The translations under genes and the position numbers were made by a program. Of a DNA stretch of 64,000 nt, positions 47,383 to 57,277 are shown piece after piece (within the stretch, counting starts at the first letter, position 1; each line of letters begins with the position of its first letter). Location of the stretch: positions 1,736,001 to 1,800,000 of the forward strand of contig NZ_JBEPSM010000001.1 of NCBI RefSeq assembly GCF_040548815.1, in the 5' to 3' direction. Source of the DNA: Kaistia defluvii (lineage in GTDB: Bacteria > Pseudomonadota > Alphaproteobacteria > Rhizobiales > Kaistiaceae). Under the pieces are notes generated by a model. The model saw nothing but the letters and a program-made list of their open reading frames with translations, did no database searches and had not been told where the DNA came from.

Positions 47383-48738
47383 TCAGGCGCTGGCGATGGG
47401 CAGGGTGAGGATGGCGGTGAGGCCGCCGGGCGGACCGGAACGAAGCGCCAGCGATCCGCCATAGAGTTCCGCCAACTCCCGCGTGATCGAAAGCCCGAAG
47501 CCATGGCCGGGCATCGCCTCGTCCAGCCGCCTTCCCGGCAGCAAGACATCCGGCAAGCGTTCCTCGGCCAATCCGACGCCATCATCCTCGATGCGAATGA
47601 CGACGAACTGCCCTTCGGCAGTGGCTGCGAGCGAGACGCGAGAGCGGGCCCATTTGAACGCATTGTCGAGCAGATTGCCGAGCATCTCGTCGAGGTCCTG
47701 CATCTCGCAGGCGACGGCGAGCGTCCCGTCGCCGACGATCACCGCCTCGACGTTCCTGTCCGCATGGATCTTGCCCAGCACGGACGCGATCTCCCGGCAG
47801 CGCGCCAGCAGCGGCGTCGATACCCGCCCCGAAGCACCGAGCGCCCCCGCCCTGGCGCGGGCAAGGTGATGGCGTACACTCCCCTCGATGCGTTCGACCA
47901 GCGGCCTCATCGACCCCGTGGGGTCGGCGCCTGGTTCGTTCAGTTCCATGGCCAGCGTCGCCAGCGGGGTCTTCAGCCCATGCGCGAGATTGGCGACGTG
48001 CCGCCGGGCCGCCTCGAGCCCCTGCGCATTCTGGTCGATCAGCGCATTGAGTTCGTCCACCAGAGGCCGCAGTTCGTCCGGCTGGTCCGACGATACATGC
48101 TGCGCGCGGCCGGCGCGGATTTCGCGCAGGCTCGCCTGCAGATGCCGAAGCGGGCGCAGGCCCAATCGCACCTGCAGGAAGCTGGCGAGCAGCAACCCGA
48201 CACCGATCGCGATCAGCGAGCCGACCAGCGGCACCAGTGCCTTCTTCATCGGCCCGAGCAACGCCTCTCGCGGGGCCGAGACGACAAGGGTGACGGTCTG
48301 GCCGGCGGCGGCCATTGTCCGCGTGCGCAGATGCAGGCTCTCGCCGGCGGGTCCCGTCCCCTCGGCCGGGCTGCCCCGACCCGAAAGAAGCTCGCGCCAC
48401 TCAAAGCGGTGCGGCGGAACGTCGATGGAGCCGTTGCCGAGCGATTTCGATCGCAGGTCCACCCCATCGCCGCTCGCCTGCCAGTACCAGCCGGAGGCAA
48501 GCCGATCGAAGGGCGGGCCATCGACATCCACCGACAGGACCAGCTTCCCCTCGCTGTTTCGTTGCAGGGCATCGGCGACGACGACCATCTGGCTGTCCAG
48601 CCGCTGGTCCAGTTGGTCGGTCACGAATTGCTGCAGGATGAGGCTGATCAGGACGGCGGCGGCCACCAGCGCGAGGGTGACGAAGACGGCGGCGCCGGCC
48701 AGGAGCCGCCCGCTCAGCGAGGCCGGAAGAAGCCTCAT
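47383..48738 (-). CDS. Sensor histidine kinase (PhoQ/EnvZ-like)
   Basis: Inner-membrane two-component sensor of 451 residues. First membrane segment at about 12-37, a periplasmic domain at 38-165, second segment at 168-190, HAMP region, then HisKA with the phospho-acceptor His253 in N-L-A-H-G-L-K-T-P, and HATPase_c with N-L-L-D-N-A-F-K-W, D-D-G-V-G-L and G-H-G-F-G-L. The N-L-A-H-G-L-K-T-P-L form is that of the PhoQ/FeuQ branch, which in rhizobia includes the FeuQ envelope/osmo-sensor. Its start overlaps the response regulator stop by four bases. Confidence 0.93.
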   Translation of the reverse strand: MRLLPASLSGRLLAGAAVFVTLALVAAAVLISLILQQFVTDQLDQRLDSQMVVVADALQRNSEGKLVLSVDVDGPPFDRLASGWYWQASGDGVDLRSKSLGNGSIDVPPHRFEWRELLSGRGSPAEGTGPAGESLHLRTRTMAAAGQTVTLVVSAPREALLGPMKKALVPLVGSLIAIGVGLLLASFLQVRLGLRPLRHLQASLREIRAGRAQHVSSDQPDELRPLVDELNALIDQNAQGLEAARRHVANLAHGLKTPLATLAMELNEPGADPTGSMRPLVERIEGSVRHHLARARAGALGASGRVSTPLLARCREIASVLGKIHADRNVEAVIVGDGTLAVACEMQDLDEMLGNLLDNAFKWARSRVSLAATAEGQFVVIRIEDDGVGLAEERLPDVLLPGRRLDEAMPGHGFGLSITRELAELYGGSLALRSGPPGGLTAILTLPIASA

Positions 48739-49406
48739 GCCGATGCCGACTCGGCCGTCAGCCGATAGCCGCGGCCGCGATAAGTCTCGATCCGGTCATG
48801 GCCGATCTTTCGCCGCAGCCGCGCGATGATCACCTCCAGCGAGTTGGAATCGACCTCGGCATCGCCCTCATAGACGCGCTCGACGAGATCGGCGCGCTCG
48901 ACCACCACCTCCTTGCGCAACATCAGGCAGGAGAGCACGCGCCATTCCAGCGCCGTCAGCTTCAGCGGCAGGCCGTCCAGCTCGAACGTGCCCACCTGCG
49001 CGTCGAAGACGAGCGGCCCGCAGACCAGCCGTGTTGCGGCATGGCCCTTGGAGCGGCGCACCAGCGCGCGCAGCCGCATTACCAGTTCCTCGAGCTTGAA
49101 GGGCTTGGTCAGATAGTCGTCGGCGCCGGCCTTGAAGCCCTCGACCTTTTCCGACCAGCCGTCGCGGGCCGTCAGGATCAACACGGGGACGCCGCGCTCC
49201 TCGGCGCGCCAGGCCTTGAGCACGGATATTCCGTCGACCTTGGGCAAACCCAGATCGAGGATGACGACATCGAAGAGTTCGGTGGCGCCGAGATGCTGGC
49301 CGTCCTCGCCATTGCTCGCCACGTCGACCGCGAAATTCTCGGCCCGAAGCGCGCCTGCGATCCGCTCGGCGAGGAGCTTGTCATCTTCGACGAGAAGGAC
49401 GCGCAT
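48735..49406 (-). CDS. OmpR/PhoB-family response regulator
   Basis: 223-residue regulator: receiver domain at 1-115 with acidic pair E7-D8-D9, phospho-acceptor Asp51 (V-I-L-D-L-G-L-P) and Lys in T-K-P-F; winged-helix DNA-binding domain at 125-220 (L-T-A-L-E-W-R-V-L, then R-G-R-G-Y-R-L). Pairs with the downstream kinase (ATGA overlap). Resembles PhoP/FeuP. Divergent from an OB-fold membrane-protein gene across 132 bases, the likely first target. Confidence 0.93.
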   Translation of the reverse strand: MRVLLVEDDKLLAERIAGALRAENFAVDVASNGEDGQHLGATELFDVVILDLGLPKVDGISVLKAWRAEERGVPVLILTARDGWSEKVEGFKAGADDYLTKPFKLEELVMRLRALVRRSKGHAATRLVCGPLVFDAQVGTFELDGLPLKLTALEWRVLSCLMLRKEVVVERADLVERVYEGDAEVDSNSLEVIIARLRRKIGHDRIETYRGRGYRLTAESASA

Positions 49407-49538
49407 GTCTTGGCTTGGCTCCGATTGCGAGATCCATCGCTAGTCTCCCGAGCTTAACTCAACCTGAACGGTCCGGTTCAGGCGGGATTGGGCGGCCCTT
49501 CGCTAGAAAAGGGCATGTCGCAACCAAAGGAGATCGCG

Positions 49539-50051
49539 ATGTCCTCGGATAGCACTGTCACCCCTTCTCATGAGCCGAACGCGCCGAAGCCGGGCGATGC
49601 CCGATTGACCCGCGCCCCACACGGCGCTTCGACCCGCTACGCGGCGATGACGCTGGGCGTTCTGGGAATCCTGGCCGTCGGCATCATCGCCGGCGCCGGT
49701 GCCGTCAGCCTGACGCGCCCCTCGCCGGAGATGGCGCCGACGACCCCGGTCGCCATCGCCTCCATGCCGACCAGCGGCCTGGTAACGGTCAAGGGCCAGG
49801 TCGCCGAGATCTACGGCAACAAGTTCGTCCTGCAGGATTCGAGCGGCCGCGCCCTGGTCGAGACGGGCCGCGCCGGCGAAGGCGGAAAGCTCGTCGCCAA
49901 GGACGAGCCGGTCACCGTCCAGGGGCGCTTCGACGATGGCTTCCTGCGCGCCAGCTTCGTCGTGCACGCCGATGGACGCGCCGAGGCGATCGGCCCCGTC
50001 GGCCCGCCGCCGCCCCCGCATGGCGGGCCGCGCGCCTGGTTCAAACCCTGA
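49539..50051 (+). CDS. Membrane-anchored OB-fold (BOF-like) protein
   Basis: 170 residues: a cytoplasmic N-terminus of about 33, one membrane segment (M-T-L-G-V-L-G-I-L-A-V-G-I-I-A-G-A-G, residues about 37-57), then a periplasmic part with a strand-rich domain (V-T-V-K-G-Q-V-A-E-I-Y-G-N-K-F-V-L-Q-D, then V-T-V-Q-G-R-F-D-D-G-F-L-R-A) resembling bacterial OB-fold proteins, and a Pro/Gly tail. Start at 49539, with AAAGGAG seven bases upstream; other ATGs at 49488/49515 lack one. Function unknown; divergence from the two-component system suggests it is regulated by it. Confidence 0.72.
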   Translation: MSSDSTVTPSHEPNAPKPGDARLTRAPHGASTRYAAMTLGVLGILAVGIIAGAGAVSLTRPSPEMAPTTPVAIASMPTSGLVTVKGQVAEIYGNKFVLQDSSGRALVETGRAGEGGKLVAKDEPVTVQGRFDDGFLRASFVVHADGRAEAIGPVGPPPPPHGGPRAWFKP

Positions 50052-50165
50052 TCGAAAAGTGCGCAACGCCGCATGGAAGCGGCGCTGCGGATATGGCACA
50101 AGCTTGCGGGAGACGGCAGAAGCCGCCTCCCGCCAACCGTTCCCCGCCAAGCACGAGACCTGACC

Positions 50166-51419
50166 ATGGGTGCGCCTGTCGCCATCTGGAGCATTGCCGC
50201 CATCGCTCTCGGGGGCGTCCTGGTACGTCCCTGGAACCTGCCGGAGGCAATCTGGGCGTTTGGCGGCGCTGCCCTGCTGGTACTGCTCGGGCTGATGCCG
50301 CTCTCGGCTGCGCTGGAAGGCATCGGCCGCGGCAGCGACGTCTATCTCTTCCTGATCGGCATGATGCTTCTGGCCGAGCTGGCGCGGAAGGAAGGGCTGT
50401 TCGACTGGCTGGCGACGCTGGCGGTCCGCCACGCGCGCGGCTCGGGCACGCGCCTGTTCTGGCTGATCTATGTCGTCGGCATCGTCGTCACGGTGTTCCT
50501 GTCGAACGACGCCACCGCCGTGGTGCTGACGCCGGCCGTCTATGCCGCAGCCCGCGCCGCCGACGCCGAGCCGCTGCCCTATTTGTTCATCTGCGCCTTC
50601 ATCGCCAATGCCGCGAGCTTCGTGCTGCCAATCTCCAACCCGGCCAACCTGGTGATCTTCGGCAGCCAGATGCCGCCGCTGACCACCTGGCTCGCAACCT
50701 TCACCCTGCCCTCGATCGCGGCGATCGGCCTGACCTATCTGATGCTGCGGCTGACGCTGCGCCGGTCCATCCCGGACCGGCTGAGGACCGACATCCCGCC
50801 CGTCGTCCTGACCTTCGGCGGCAAGCTTGCGGCCGGCGGCATCGCCGCGACGGCGCTGTTACTGCTGGTCGCCTCCGCGCTCGACTGGCAGCTCGGCCTG
50901 CCGACCTTCATCGCGGGAACGCTGACCGCCGCCGGGATCCTGCTCGGCAGCCGGCAATCCCCCTGGCCGGTGCTGCGGGACATTTCCTGGGGCGTGCTGC
51001 CGCTGGTGGCCGGGCTGTTCGTGCTGGTCGAGGCGCTGCAGTTGACCGGAGTCATCGACGCGCTGGCGCGTCTGGCCCAGCAATCGGCGGCGCAATCGAT
51101 CGGCTGGGCGGCGACGGGCGCCGGCATCATCGTCGCCATCGCCAGCAATCTGCTCAACAACCTGCCGACCGGCCTGATCGCCGGCGCGACCATCGAGGCG
51201 GCGCAGCTGCCGCATTCGGTCACCAGCGCGGTACTGGTCGGCGTCGATCTCGGACCCAACCTGTCGATCACCGGCTCGCTGGCGACGATCCTCTGGTTGG
51301 TCGCGCTGCGGCGAGAGGGTCAGCGCGTCGGCGCCTGGACCTTCCTGAAGCTCGGCATCCTCGTCATGCCGCCGGCCCTGATCGGCGCGCTGCTGGCGCT
51401 CTGGCTGATGACGGCATAA
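50166..51419 (+). CDS. ArsB/NhaD-type inner-membrane transporter
   Basis: 417-residue permease of the ion-transporter superfamily (arsenite ArsB, SLC13). About eleven hydrophobic segments. The family regions are F-L-S-N-D-A-T-A-V-V-L-T-P-A-V near residue 115, P-I-S-N-P-A-N-L-V near 156 and S-N-L-L-N-N-L-P-T-G-L near 325, all with the Asn/Pro hairpins that line the path in this group. Start at 50166. Ion specificity (arsenite, sodium, dicarboxylate) cannot be settled: no arsR or arsC is nearby. Confidence 0.85.
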   Translation: MGAPVAIWSIAAIALGGVLVRPWNLPEAIWAFGGAALLVLLGLMPLSAALEGIGRGSDVYLFLIGMMLLAELARKEGLFDWLATLAVRHARGSGTRLFWLIYVVGIVVTVFLSNDATAVVLTPAVYAAARAADAEPLPYLFICAFIANAASFVLPISNPANLVIFGSQMPPLTTWLATFTLPSIAAIGLTYLMLRLTLRRSIPDRLRTDIPPVVLTFGGKLAAGGIAATALLLLVASALDWQLGLPTFIAGTLTAAGILLGSRQSPWPVLRDISWGVLPLVAGLFVLVEALQLTGVIDALARLAQQSAAQSIGWAATGAGIIVAIASNLLNNLPTGLIAGATIEAAQLPHSVTSAVLVGVDLGPNLSITGSLATILWLVALRREGQRVGAWTFLKLGILVMPPALIGALLALWLMTA

Positions 51420-51436
51420 GCGGGCGCGGCCTTCGC

Positions 51437-52315
51437 CTACCGCTTGCCGACCAGGCTTTCGAAGTCGAACAGGTTGCGGTCGAGCAGGTGGGACGGATTC
51501 GCCTTGCCGAGCGCGCGCAGCATGATCTCCTTGCGACCGGGCGTCTGCTTTTCCCAGTCCGCCAGCATCTGCTTGACGACATTGCGCTGCAGGCCCTCCT
51601 GCGAACCGCAGAGGTCGCAGGGAATGATCGGAAACTGCATCGCCGTGGCGAAGCGGGCAATGTCATCCTCAGCCGCATAGGCGAGCGGCCGCAGCACCAG
51701 CCGGTCGCCCTCCTCGTTCAGCAGCTTCGGCGGCATGGAGGCGAGCTTGCCGCCATGGAAGAGGTTCAGGAAGAACGTCTCGAGTATGTCCTCGCGGTGA
51801 TGGCCGAGCACCACGGCCTGGCACCCCTCCTCCCGCGCGATCCGGTAGAGATGGCCGCGCCGCAGCCTGGAGCAGAGCGCGCAATAGGTCTTGCCGGGCT
51901 CGATCTTCGAGGTGACGATCGAATAGGTGTCCTGCCGCTCGATCCGGTGCGGCACGCCGAGTTTGGTCAGGTAATTGGGCAGGATCTCGGCCGGAAAGCC
52001 CGGCTGCGCCTGGTCAAGATTGCAGGCGAGCAGGTCGACCGGCAGCATGCCCCGCCATTTCAGATCGAGCAGCAGCGCCAGCAGCGTGTAGCTATCCTTG
52101 CCGCCGGAGAGGCAGACCAGCCAGCGGTCGCCCGGCCGCACCATGGCGAAATCGTCCAGCGCCTGCCGCACCTGCCGGATCAGCCGCTTGCGCAGCTTGC
52201 CGAACTCGACGCTATCCGGCCCCTTGCGGAACATCGGATGGCACGCGTCGCTGCTCTCCGCCTCCAGCGGGTCCGAGGCCGCGATGCGGCGGGCGATGTC
52301 GAGCAGTTCGGTCAT
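51437..52315 (-). CDS. ttcA: tRNA 2-thiocytidine(32) synthetase TtcA
   Basis: PP-loop ATPase with an Fe-S cluster that thiolates cytidine 32 of some tRNAs. Motifs are S-G-G-K-D-S near residue 70 (PP-loop), C-A-L-C-S-R-L near 145 and C-D-L-C-G-S-Q near 235 (cluster and catalytic cysteines), and G-H-H-R-E-D. The 292-residue length is normal. The ATG at 52315 gives [10 protein letters not shown]; earlier in-frame codons are unlike the family. The stop is 17 bases from the ArsB-type gene, which is convergent. Confidence 0.93.
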   Translation of the reverse strand: MTELLDIARRIAASDPLEAESSDACHPMFRKGPDSVEFGKLRKRLIRQVRQALDDFAMVRPGDRWLVCLSGGKDSYTLLALLLDLKWRGMLPVDLLACNLDQAQPGFPAEILPNYLTKLGVPHRIERQDTYSIVTSKIEPGKTYCALCSRLRRGHLYRIAREEGCQAVVLGHHREDILETFFLNLFHGGKLASMPPKLLNEEGDRLVLRPLAYAAEDDIARFATAMQFPIIPCDLCGSQEGLQRNVVKQMLADWEKQTPGRKEIMLRALGKANPSHLLDRNLFDFESLVGKR

Positions 52316-52389
52316 GGTGTGTGGGTTCCGGCTGTTGCCGCCTTGATGCCGCTTCGCGAGCCGCCCGGCAAGCCCAAACGCCCGCGACC

Positions 52390-53283
52390 CTATCGCCGGC
52401 GGGTGAGATTGACGATGACGACGCCGCCGATCGCCATGGCGCCACCGAGCAGGCTGGTGGGCGAGGGCACTTCGCCCAGCCACAGATAGCCGATCAGCGT
52501 CGCGGTCGGCGCGATGCAATAGAGGAAGTTGGAGGCGCGCGAGGCCGGGAAGCGCTTCAGCGCGATCGCCCAGGTCAGGTAGCCGACGACGGTGGGCAGC
52601 ACGACGAGATAGGCGATCGACCAGAGGACGGCAGGGGGCGCCAGTTTCAGCGCGGCCAGCGTGTCGGGGATCGCCGGGGTTAACGGAAGGCTACCAAGAA
52701 GGAGCACCCAGGCGGTGACAGCCAGCGCCGGCATGCGCCCAAGCATGGGCTTCTGCAGGATGGTCGAGACCGAAGTGCAAAGCGCTGCGCCGAGGATCAG
52801 CAGCGCTCCGACATTCAGCCCGAGCCCGTCGCCGCTGCCATAGGCGATCAGCCCAACGCCCAGGAACGACACCAGCGTGCCGACCCAGCCGCCAAGCCCG
52901 AAGCGCTCTCCGAGCAACGGCATGGCGATCAGCGCCACGATGATCGGATTGATCTGGATGATGAACGAGGCCGGACCCGCCGCGATCGTCTGCTCGCCGG
53001 TGTTGAGCAGCACCGCATAGGCGGCAATGAACAGCACGCCGATGACGATCAGACGCAGGAAATCCCGAAGCGAAGGCAGCGGCGGACGGGCGATGAGCAG
53101 ATAGAGACCGGCCGGAACGGCGGCGGCGAGATAGCGCGCGGCGGCCAGCTCGACCGGCGTCAGCGCGGTGAGACCGACGCGGATGGCCGCGAAGGCCGAT
53201 GCCCAGCCGATGATCGTCGTGGCAATGGCCGCAAAGCCGACGAGATCGCCCCCGCGCCGCTTCTCGATCCCGATTTCGGTCAT
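52390..53283 (-). CDS. EamA/DMT-family transporter
   Basis: Inner-membrane exporter of ten hydrophobic segments (297 residues) made of two EamA repeats, residues 15-145 and 160-290. The repeat starts are [10 protein letters not shown] near residue 28 and [11 protein letters not shown] near 165; a loop ending N-P-I-I-V-A-L closes the first. Members export metabolites or amino acids; substrate unknown. It sits 74 bases upstream of ttcA on the same strand. Confidence 0.88.
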   Translation of the reverse strand: MTEIGIEKRRGGDLVGFAAIATTIIGWASAFAAIRVGLTALTPVELAAARYLAAAVPAGLYLLIARPPLPSLRDFLRLIVIGVLFIAAYAVLLNTGEQTIAAGPASFIIQINPIIVALIAMPLLGERFGLGGWVGTLVSFLGVGLIAYGSGDGLGLNVGALLILGAALCTSVSTILQKPMLGRMPALAVTAWVLLLGSLPLTPAIPDTLAALKLAPPAVLWSIAYLVVLPTVVGYLTWAIALKRFPASRASNFLYCIAPTATLIGYLWLGEVPSPTSLLGGAMAIGGVVIVNLTRRR

Positions 53284-53371
53284 GTCGCACCCTTTTGGCC
53301 GGATGTTTCCTTGATACGCCGCCCACCCGCCAATCCGAAGGTCGAAAATGCCGGCAAAGGCGGCGAAAAAG

Positions 53372-53397
53372 AAAAGGCCGCCCGAAGGCGGCCTTTT
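53372..53397. terminator. Bidirectional terminator between rpsD and the EamA gene
   Basis: AAAAGGCCGCC / GGCGGCCTTTT with a CGAA loop is flanked by A-runs and T-runs on both sides, so it works for either strand. It ends rpsD, which is transcribed leftward. Confidence 0.9.
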
Positions 53398-53421
53398 CCA
53401 GAACTCGATAACGCTGACGGA

Positions 53422-54039
53422 TCAGCGCGAATAGAATTCGACGACCAGGTTCGGTTCCATGTGAACCGGATACGGCACGTCGGCCAGAGCCGGCACGCGC
53501 GAGAACTTGGCGCTCATCTTGTGATGATCGACTTCGATGTAGTCGGGAACGTCACGCTCGGCGAGCTGGGTCGCCTCGAGGACGATCGTCAGCTGACGCG
53601 AAGCTTCCTTGACCTCGATCACATCGCCGACCTTCGCCTGGAAGGACGGAATGTTGACGCGGCGGCCGTTGACCTTGATGTGACCGTGCGAGATGAACTG
53701 GCGCGCGGCGAACACGGTCGGGACGAACTTGGCGCGATAGACGATCGCGTCCAGACGGCACTCGAGGAGGCCGATCAGGTTCTCCGACGAATCGCCCTTG
53801 CGACGGGTCGCATCGGCATAGATCTTCCGGAACTGCTTCTCGGAGATGTTGCCGTAGTAGCCCTTGAGCTTCTGCTTGGCGCGAAGCTGGGTACCGTAAT
53901 CGGAAACCTTGCCCTTGCGGCGCTGGCCATGCTGGCCGGGGCCGTATTCGCGCTTGTTGACCGGAGACTTGGGACGACCCCAGAGGTTTTCGCCAAGACG
54001 GCGGTCAATCTTATGTTTAGACGAAGCACGCTTCGACAT
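53422..54039 (-). CDS. rpsD: 30S ribosomal protein S4
   Basis: Primary 16S rRNA-binding protein of the small subunit (205 residues). N-terminal [16 protein letters not shown] with N-L-W-G-R, then R-K-I-Y near residue 68 and the S4 RNA-binding domain from about 94 (R-L-D-A-I-V-Y-R, then S-H-G-H-I-K-V-N-G). Zinc-free alphaproteobacterial type lacking the N-terminal Cys cluster. The 191-base leader (54040-54230) is gene-free; S4 is known to control its own operon in enterobacteria, but no such site was identified here. Confidence 0.97.
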   Translation of the reverse strand: MSKRASSKHKIDRRLGENLWGRPKSPVNKREYGPGQHGQRRKGKVSDYGTQLRAKQKLKGYYGNISEKQFRKIYADATRRKGDSSENLIGLLECRLDAIVYRAKFVPTVFAARQFISHGHIKVNGRRVNIPSFQAKVGDVIEVKEASRQLTIVLEATQLAERDVPDYIEVDHHKMSAKFSRVPALADVPYPVHMEPNLVVEFYSR

Positions 54040-54230
54040 CGCATATCCCTTGGATACGAGTTACAGGGACACGTGCCCTCCTCTGCCGGTCTTTTGGGCC
54101 GGCCGACAGGAAACGAAGAGCGTTTCCGCGGGTGCGTGAAATACCACGCCGGCCCGAACGAGCCGACGCGATGGGCCGGGGTGTAGAGGAGAAGCCCGGA
54201 TGAGTCAAATGCCGGAGACGGTTCGCCGCC

Positions 54231-55007
54231 TCAGGTAGCCGACATCAGCAAGCCGCCCTCAACCCGCAGCGCCGCGCCATTCGTGGCCGCCCCGAGCGGG
54301 CTCGCGACATAGGCGACCAGCGCGGCGATCTCCTTGGGATCGATCATTCGCTGCAGCAGCGACGACGACCGATACTGCCGGAAGAATTCCTTCTCGAGTT
54401 CCGCCTCGCTGCCGGGATTGCCCGGGAAGACGGAACGCAGGAAATCGCCAATTCCGGCCGAACGCGTCGGCCCCGGCAGCACGGAATTGACCGTCACCGC
54501 CGTGCCCTTGGTCAGTTCGGCCAGGCCGCGCGCCACGGAAAGCTGCGCCGTCTTGGTCATGCCGTAGTGGATCATGTCCGGCGGCACCTGCAGCGCCGAT
54601 TCGCTGGAGACGAAGATGATGCGGCCCCAGTTGCGCTCCAGCATGGCTGGGAAATAGTGCCGCGCCAGCCGGATGCCGGAGAGCACGTTGACGTCGAAGA
54701 AGCGCAGCCAGTCCGCGTCGGTGATCTCGGCGAAGGGCTTCACTTCGTAGATGCCGAGATTGTTGACGAGAATGTCGACCGAGGGCACGGCACTGGTCAG
54801 CGCGGCAGCGCCTTCGGCCGTGGCGGGATCTGCGACAATGCCGCGCGCCGCGCCAATCTCCTGAACGGTCCTCTCTACCGACTCAGCCGAACGGCCGATG
54901 ACGATGACGGCCGCGCCTTCCTCGGCCAGGGTCCTGGCAATCGCCAGCCCGATGCCGCCGGTAGAGCCGGTCACCAGAGCCGTCTTGTTCGACAGTTGAA
55001 GGTCCAT
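54231..55007 (-). CDS. SDR-family oxidoreductase
   Basis: 258-residue short-chain dehydrogenase. Rossmann motif V-T-G-S-T-G-G-I-G-L near residues 13-22, N-N-L-G near 83 (in place of N-N-A-G), catalytic Ser in F-V-S-S-E-S, and Y-G-M-T-K with Tyr and Lys near 148-152. Substrate unknown; the nearest upstream gene on the same strand is a Gfo/Idh/MocA oxidoreductase, and the two may be co-transcribed although 76 bases separate them. Confidence 0.88.
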   Translation of the reverse strand: MDLQLSNKTALVTGSTGGIGLAIARTLAEEGAAVIVIGRSAESVERTVQEIGAARGIVADPATAEGAAALTSAVPSVDILVNNLGIYEVKPFAEITDADWLRFFDVNVLSGIRLARHYFPAMLERNWGRIIFVSSESALQVPPDMIHYGMTKTAQLSVARGLAELTKGTAVTVNSVLPGPTRSAGIGDFLRSVFPGNPGSEAELEKEFFRQYRSSSLLQRMIDPKEIAALVAYVASPLGAATNGAALRVEGGLLMSAT

Positions 55008-55083
55008 TGCGATCTCCTGATGGTTGCGGCCACGCCGCGTCTAGAAGCTAGTGAAAGGCTTGAGAGTGAGCGAGTCCGGCCCT

Positions 55084-56085
55084 TCAGGCCGGAACGCGAC
55101 GGATGTCCGCTTCCCACTCGGTCAGCATCTCCATGATCTCGATCGAGTCCGCCGGCCTCGGCGACGGCCGGTCCGCGATCTTCGAACCGGCGGCAAGGCT
55201 GCGCTCGACCATGCGGACCTGATGCAGGAAAGCGTCCGCATCGCTTTCGACCTGGATTTCCTCGACCGTTCCATCGAAGCCGGTGAAGAGCAGCCGGCTG
55301 GTGCCGGCCTGCGGCAGCCAGGGATTGTCGAGGAAGCGCAGGCTGCCTTTGTCGCCGACGACGATGAATTCCGGATGCATGCCATAGGTCTCGGCAGTCT
55401 GGACGGTCGCCAGAATGCCGTTGCCGAAGCGAACCGCCAGCGCCGCCTCGCTCACATTGCCGTCATGGGCGGAGATCGAGCCGGTGCCGGTCTGGCGCCG
55501 GTCCCGGAAAGCGCCCTCGCCGGCGACGGTCTGCACCACGAGTTGCAGCAGCGAGACCGGATAGCAGCCGAGATTGTACAGCGTGCCCCGCCCTTGCGGA
55601 TTGACGACCTGCCAGATGTCGGCCGCGTAGCTGGCGTGGATCGACTTCACGGTCCCAAGCCTGCCATCCCGAAGGATATCGACGAAACGTGCGATCAGCG
55701 GATGGGCGAGATACATCAGTCCCTCGACGAAGAAGACGTCGTTCACCGCCACCGCATCGACCAGCGCGCGGCTCTTCTCCATGTCGATCGAGAGCGACTT
55801 TTCGCTGAGGACCGCCTTGCCGGCCGCCGCCGCCTCGGCGACGAAGCCGTGATGCAGATGGTTCGGCAGGCCGACATAGACGATGTCGACGGCGGGATCG
55901 GCAAACAGTTCGGCGGCATAGCCATAGGCGCGGTTCCCGCCGAAGCGGGCGCGGAATTCTTCGGTGCGGGCGACGTCGCGCCCGGCAACGGCGGCAAGCC
56001 GAGACCCCGGGCTCTCGCCGATCGCCGCCGCGACGGTATCGGAGATGAACCCCGTGCCCAGAATGCCCCAACCGATCATCGCCAC
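55084..56085 (-). CDS. Gfo/Idh/MocA-family oxidoreductase
   Basis: 333-residue NAD(P)-dependent dehydrogenase of sugars or inositols. Rossmann motif [11 protein letters not shown] near the N-terminus, [10 protein letters not shown] near 36, and the E-K-S motif near 96 where the catalytic Lys stands (usually E-K-P). A C-terminal beta-sheet domain follows from about residue 120, including L-Y-N-L-G-C-Y-P. Substrate unknown. Divergent from the luciferase-like gene. Confidence 0.87.
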   Translation of the reverse strand: MAMIGWGILGTGFISDTVAAAIGESPGSRLAAVAGRDVARTEEFRARFGGNRAYGYAAELFADPAVDIVYVGLPNHLHHGFVAEAAAAGKAVLSEKSLSIDMEKSRALVDAVAVNDVFFVEGLMYLAHPLIARFVDILRDGRLGTVKSIHASYAADIWQVVNPQGRGTLYNLGCYPVSLLQLVVQTVAGEGAFRDRRQTGTGSISAHDGNVSEAALAVRFGNGILATVQTAETYGMHPEFIVVGDKGSLRFLDNPWLPQAGTSRLLFTGFDGTVEEIQVESDADAFLHQVRMVERSLAAGSKIADRPSPRPADSIEIMEMLTEWEADIRRVPA

Positions 56086-56245
56086 GTCCCTTGCCTGCCT
56101 GCCGTGCGCTCAGCGTCGCACAGAGGCCGCGAAAAGGGACACAGATTTATGTACCGATCAATACAAAAATTTTCGCGCCGCGACCTTCCCGATCCGGGCG
56201 CGGCTTCCCACATGGGAGTCCACATTTGCCCCACCGGACCGATCC

Positions 56246-57247
56246 ATGCCCCAGCCATCCCCCATTCCGCTCTCCGTCCTCGACCTCGCGCCGGTTCGCC
56301 AGAACGGGACCGTCACCGCGGCGCTGAACAACTCGCTCGATCTCGCGCGCCATGTCGAAGGGCTCGGATACAATCGCTTCTGGGTGGCCGAGCACCATAA
56401 CATGCCGGGCATCGCCAGTTCGGCAACGTCGGTGCTGATCGGCTATCTCGCCGGCGGCACGTCGACGATCCGCGTCGGGTCCGGCGGCGTGATGCTGCCC
56501 AACCACGCGCCGCTCGTCATTGCCGAGCAGTTCGGCACGCTGGAAGCGCTCTATCCCGGCCGCATCGATCTTGGTCTCGGCCGCGCGCCGGGTAGCGACC
56601 CGATGACGATGCGGGCGCTCCGCCGCGACATGACGGACGACGACAACGCGTTTCCGCAGAATGTGCAGGAACTCCTGGCGCTGCTCGCGCCCGCCGCCGA
56701 GGGCCAGAAGTTGCGGGCCGTTCCTGGCGAAGGCTCCAACGTGCCTGTCTGGCTGCTCGGATCCTCGACCTTCAGCGCCCAGCTCGCCGCGCTGCTCGGC
56801 CTGCCCTTCTCCTTCGCCAGCCATTTCGCGCCGCAGCGGCTGATGGAGGCGCTGGAGACCTACCGCCACTTCTTCCGCCCCTCCGAATATCTGGAGAAGC
56901 CCTATGTGATGGTCGGGCTGCCGGTGATCGCGGCCGAAACCGACGAGGAAGCGAATTACCAGGTGACGACGCAGTACCAGCGCCTGGTCAATCTCGTGCG
57001 CGGCCAGCCGACGGTACTGATGCCGCCGGTCGACAGCATGGAAGGCCGCTGGGAGCCGCGCGAAGAAGCCTATGTCCGCTCACACCTCGGTGTGGCGATC
57101 ATCGGCGGCCCGGAAACGGTGAAGCAGAAGCTCGCGGCCGTGATCGAGCAGACCGGGGCAGACGAGTTGATCGTCACGACGGATTTCTACGATCCGGCCG
57201 ACCGCAAGCGTTCCTTCGAGATCCTGATGGACGCCCATCGCGGCTGA
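56246..57247 (+). CDS. LLM-class flavin-dependent oxidoreductase
   Basis: Luciferase-like monooxygenase (333 residues, TIM barrel). N-terminal [10 protein letters not shown] and [11 protein letters not shown] near residues 44-54 are the hallmarks of the MsnO8/YhbW-type group, followed by [10 protein letters not shown] near 82 and D-L-G-L-G-R-A-P-G near 107. Uses reduced FMN from a separate reductase; the flavin reductase at 24.1 kb is a remote candidate only. Start at 56246 (M-P-Q-P-S-P); upstream frame is open but overlaps the divergent gene. Confidence 0.88.
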   Translation: MPQPSPIPLSVLDLAPVRQNGTVTAALNNSLDLARHVEGLGYNRFWVAEHHNMPGIASSATSVLIGYLAGGTSTIRVGSGGVMLPNHAPLVIAEQFGTLEALYPGRIDLGLGRAPGSDPMTMRALRRDMTDDDNAFPQNVQELLALLAPAAEGQKLRAVPGEGSNVPVWLLGSSTFSAQLAALLGLPFSFASHFAPQRLMEALETYRHFFRPSEYLEKPYVMVGLPVIAAETDEEANYQVTTQYQRLVNLVRGQPTVLMPPVDSMEGRWEPREEAYVRSHLGVAIIGGPETVKQKLAAVIEQTGADELIVTTDFYDPADRKRSFEILMDAHRG

Positions 57248-57277
57248 GCGACCGGGCGCGGCAGGCCCGCGCCCGTT

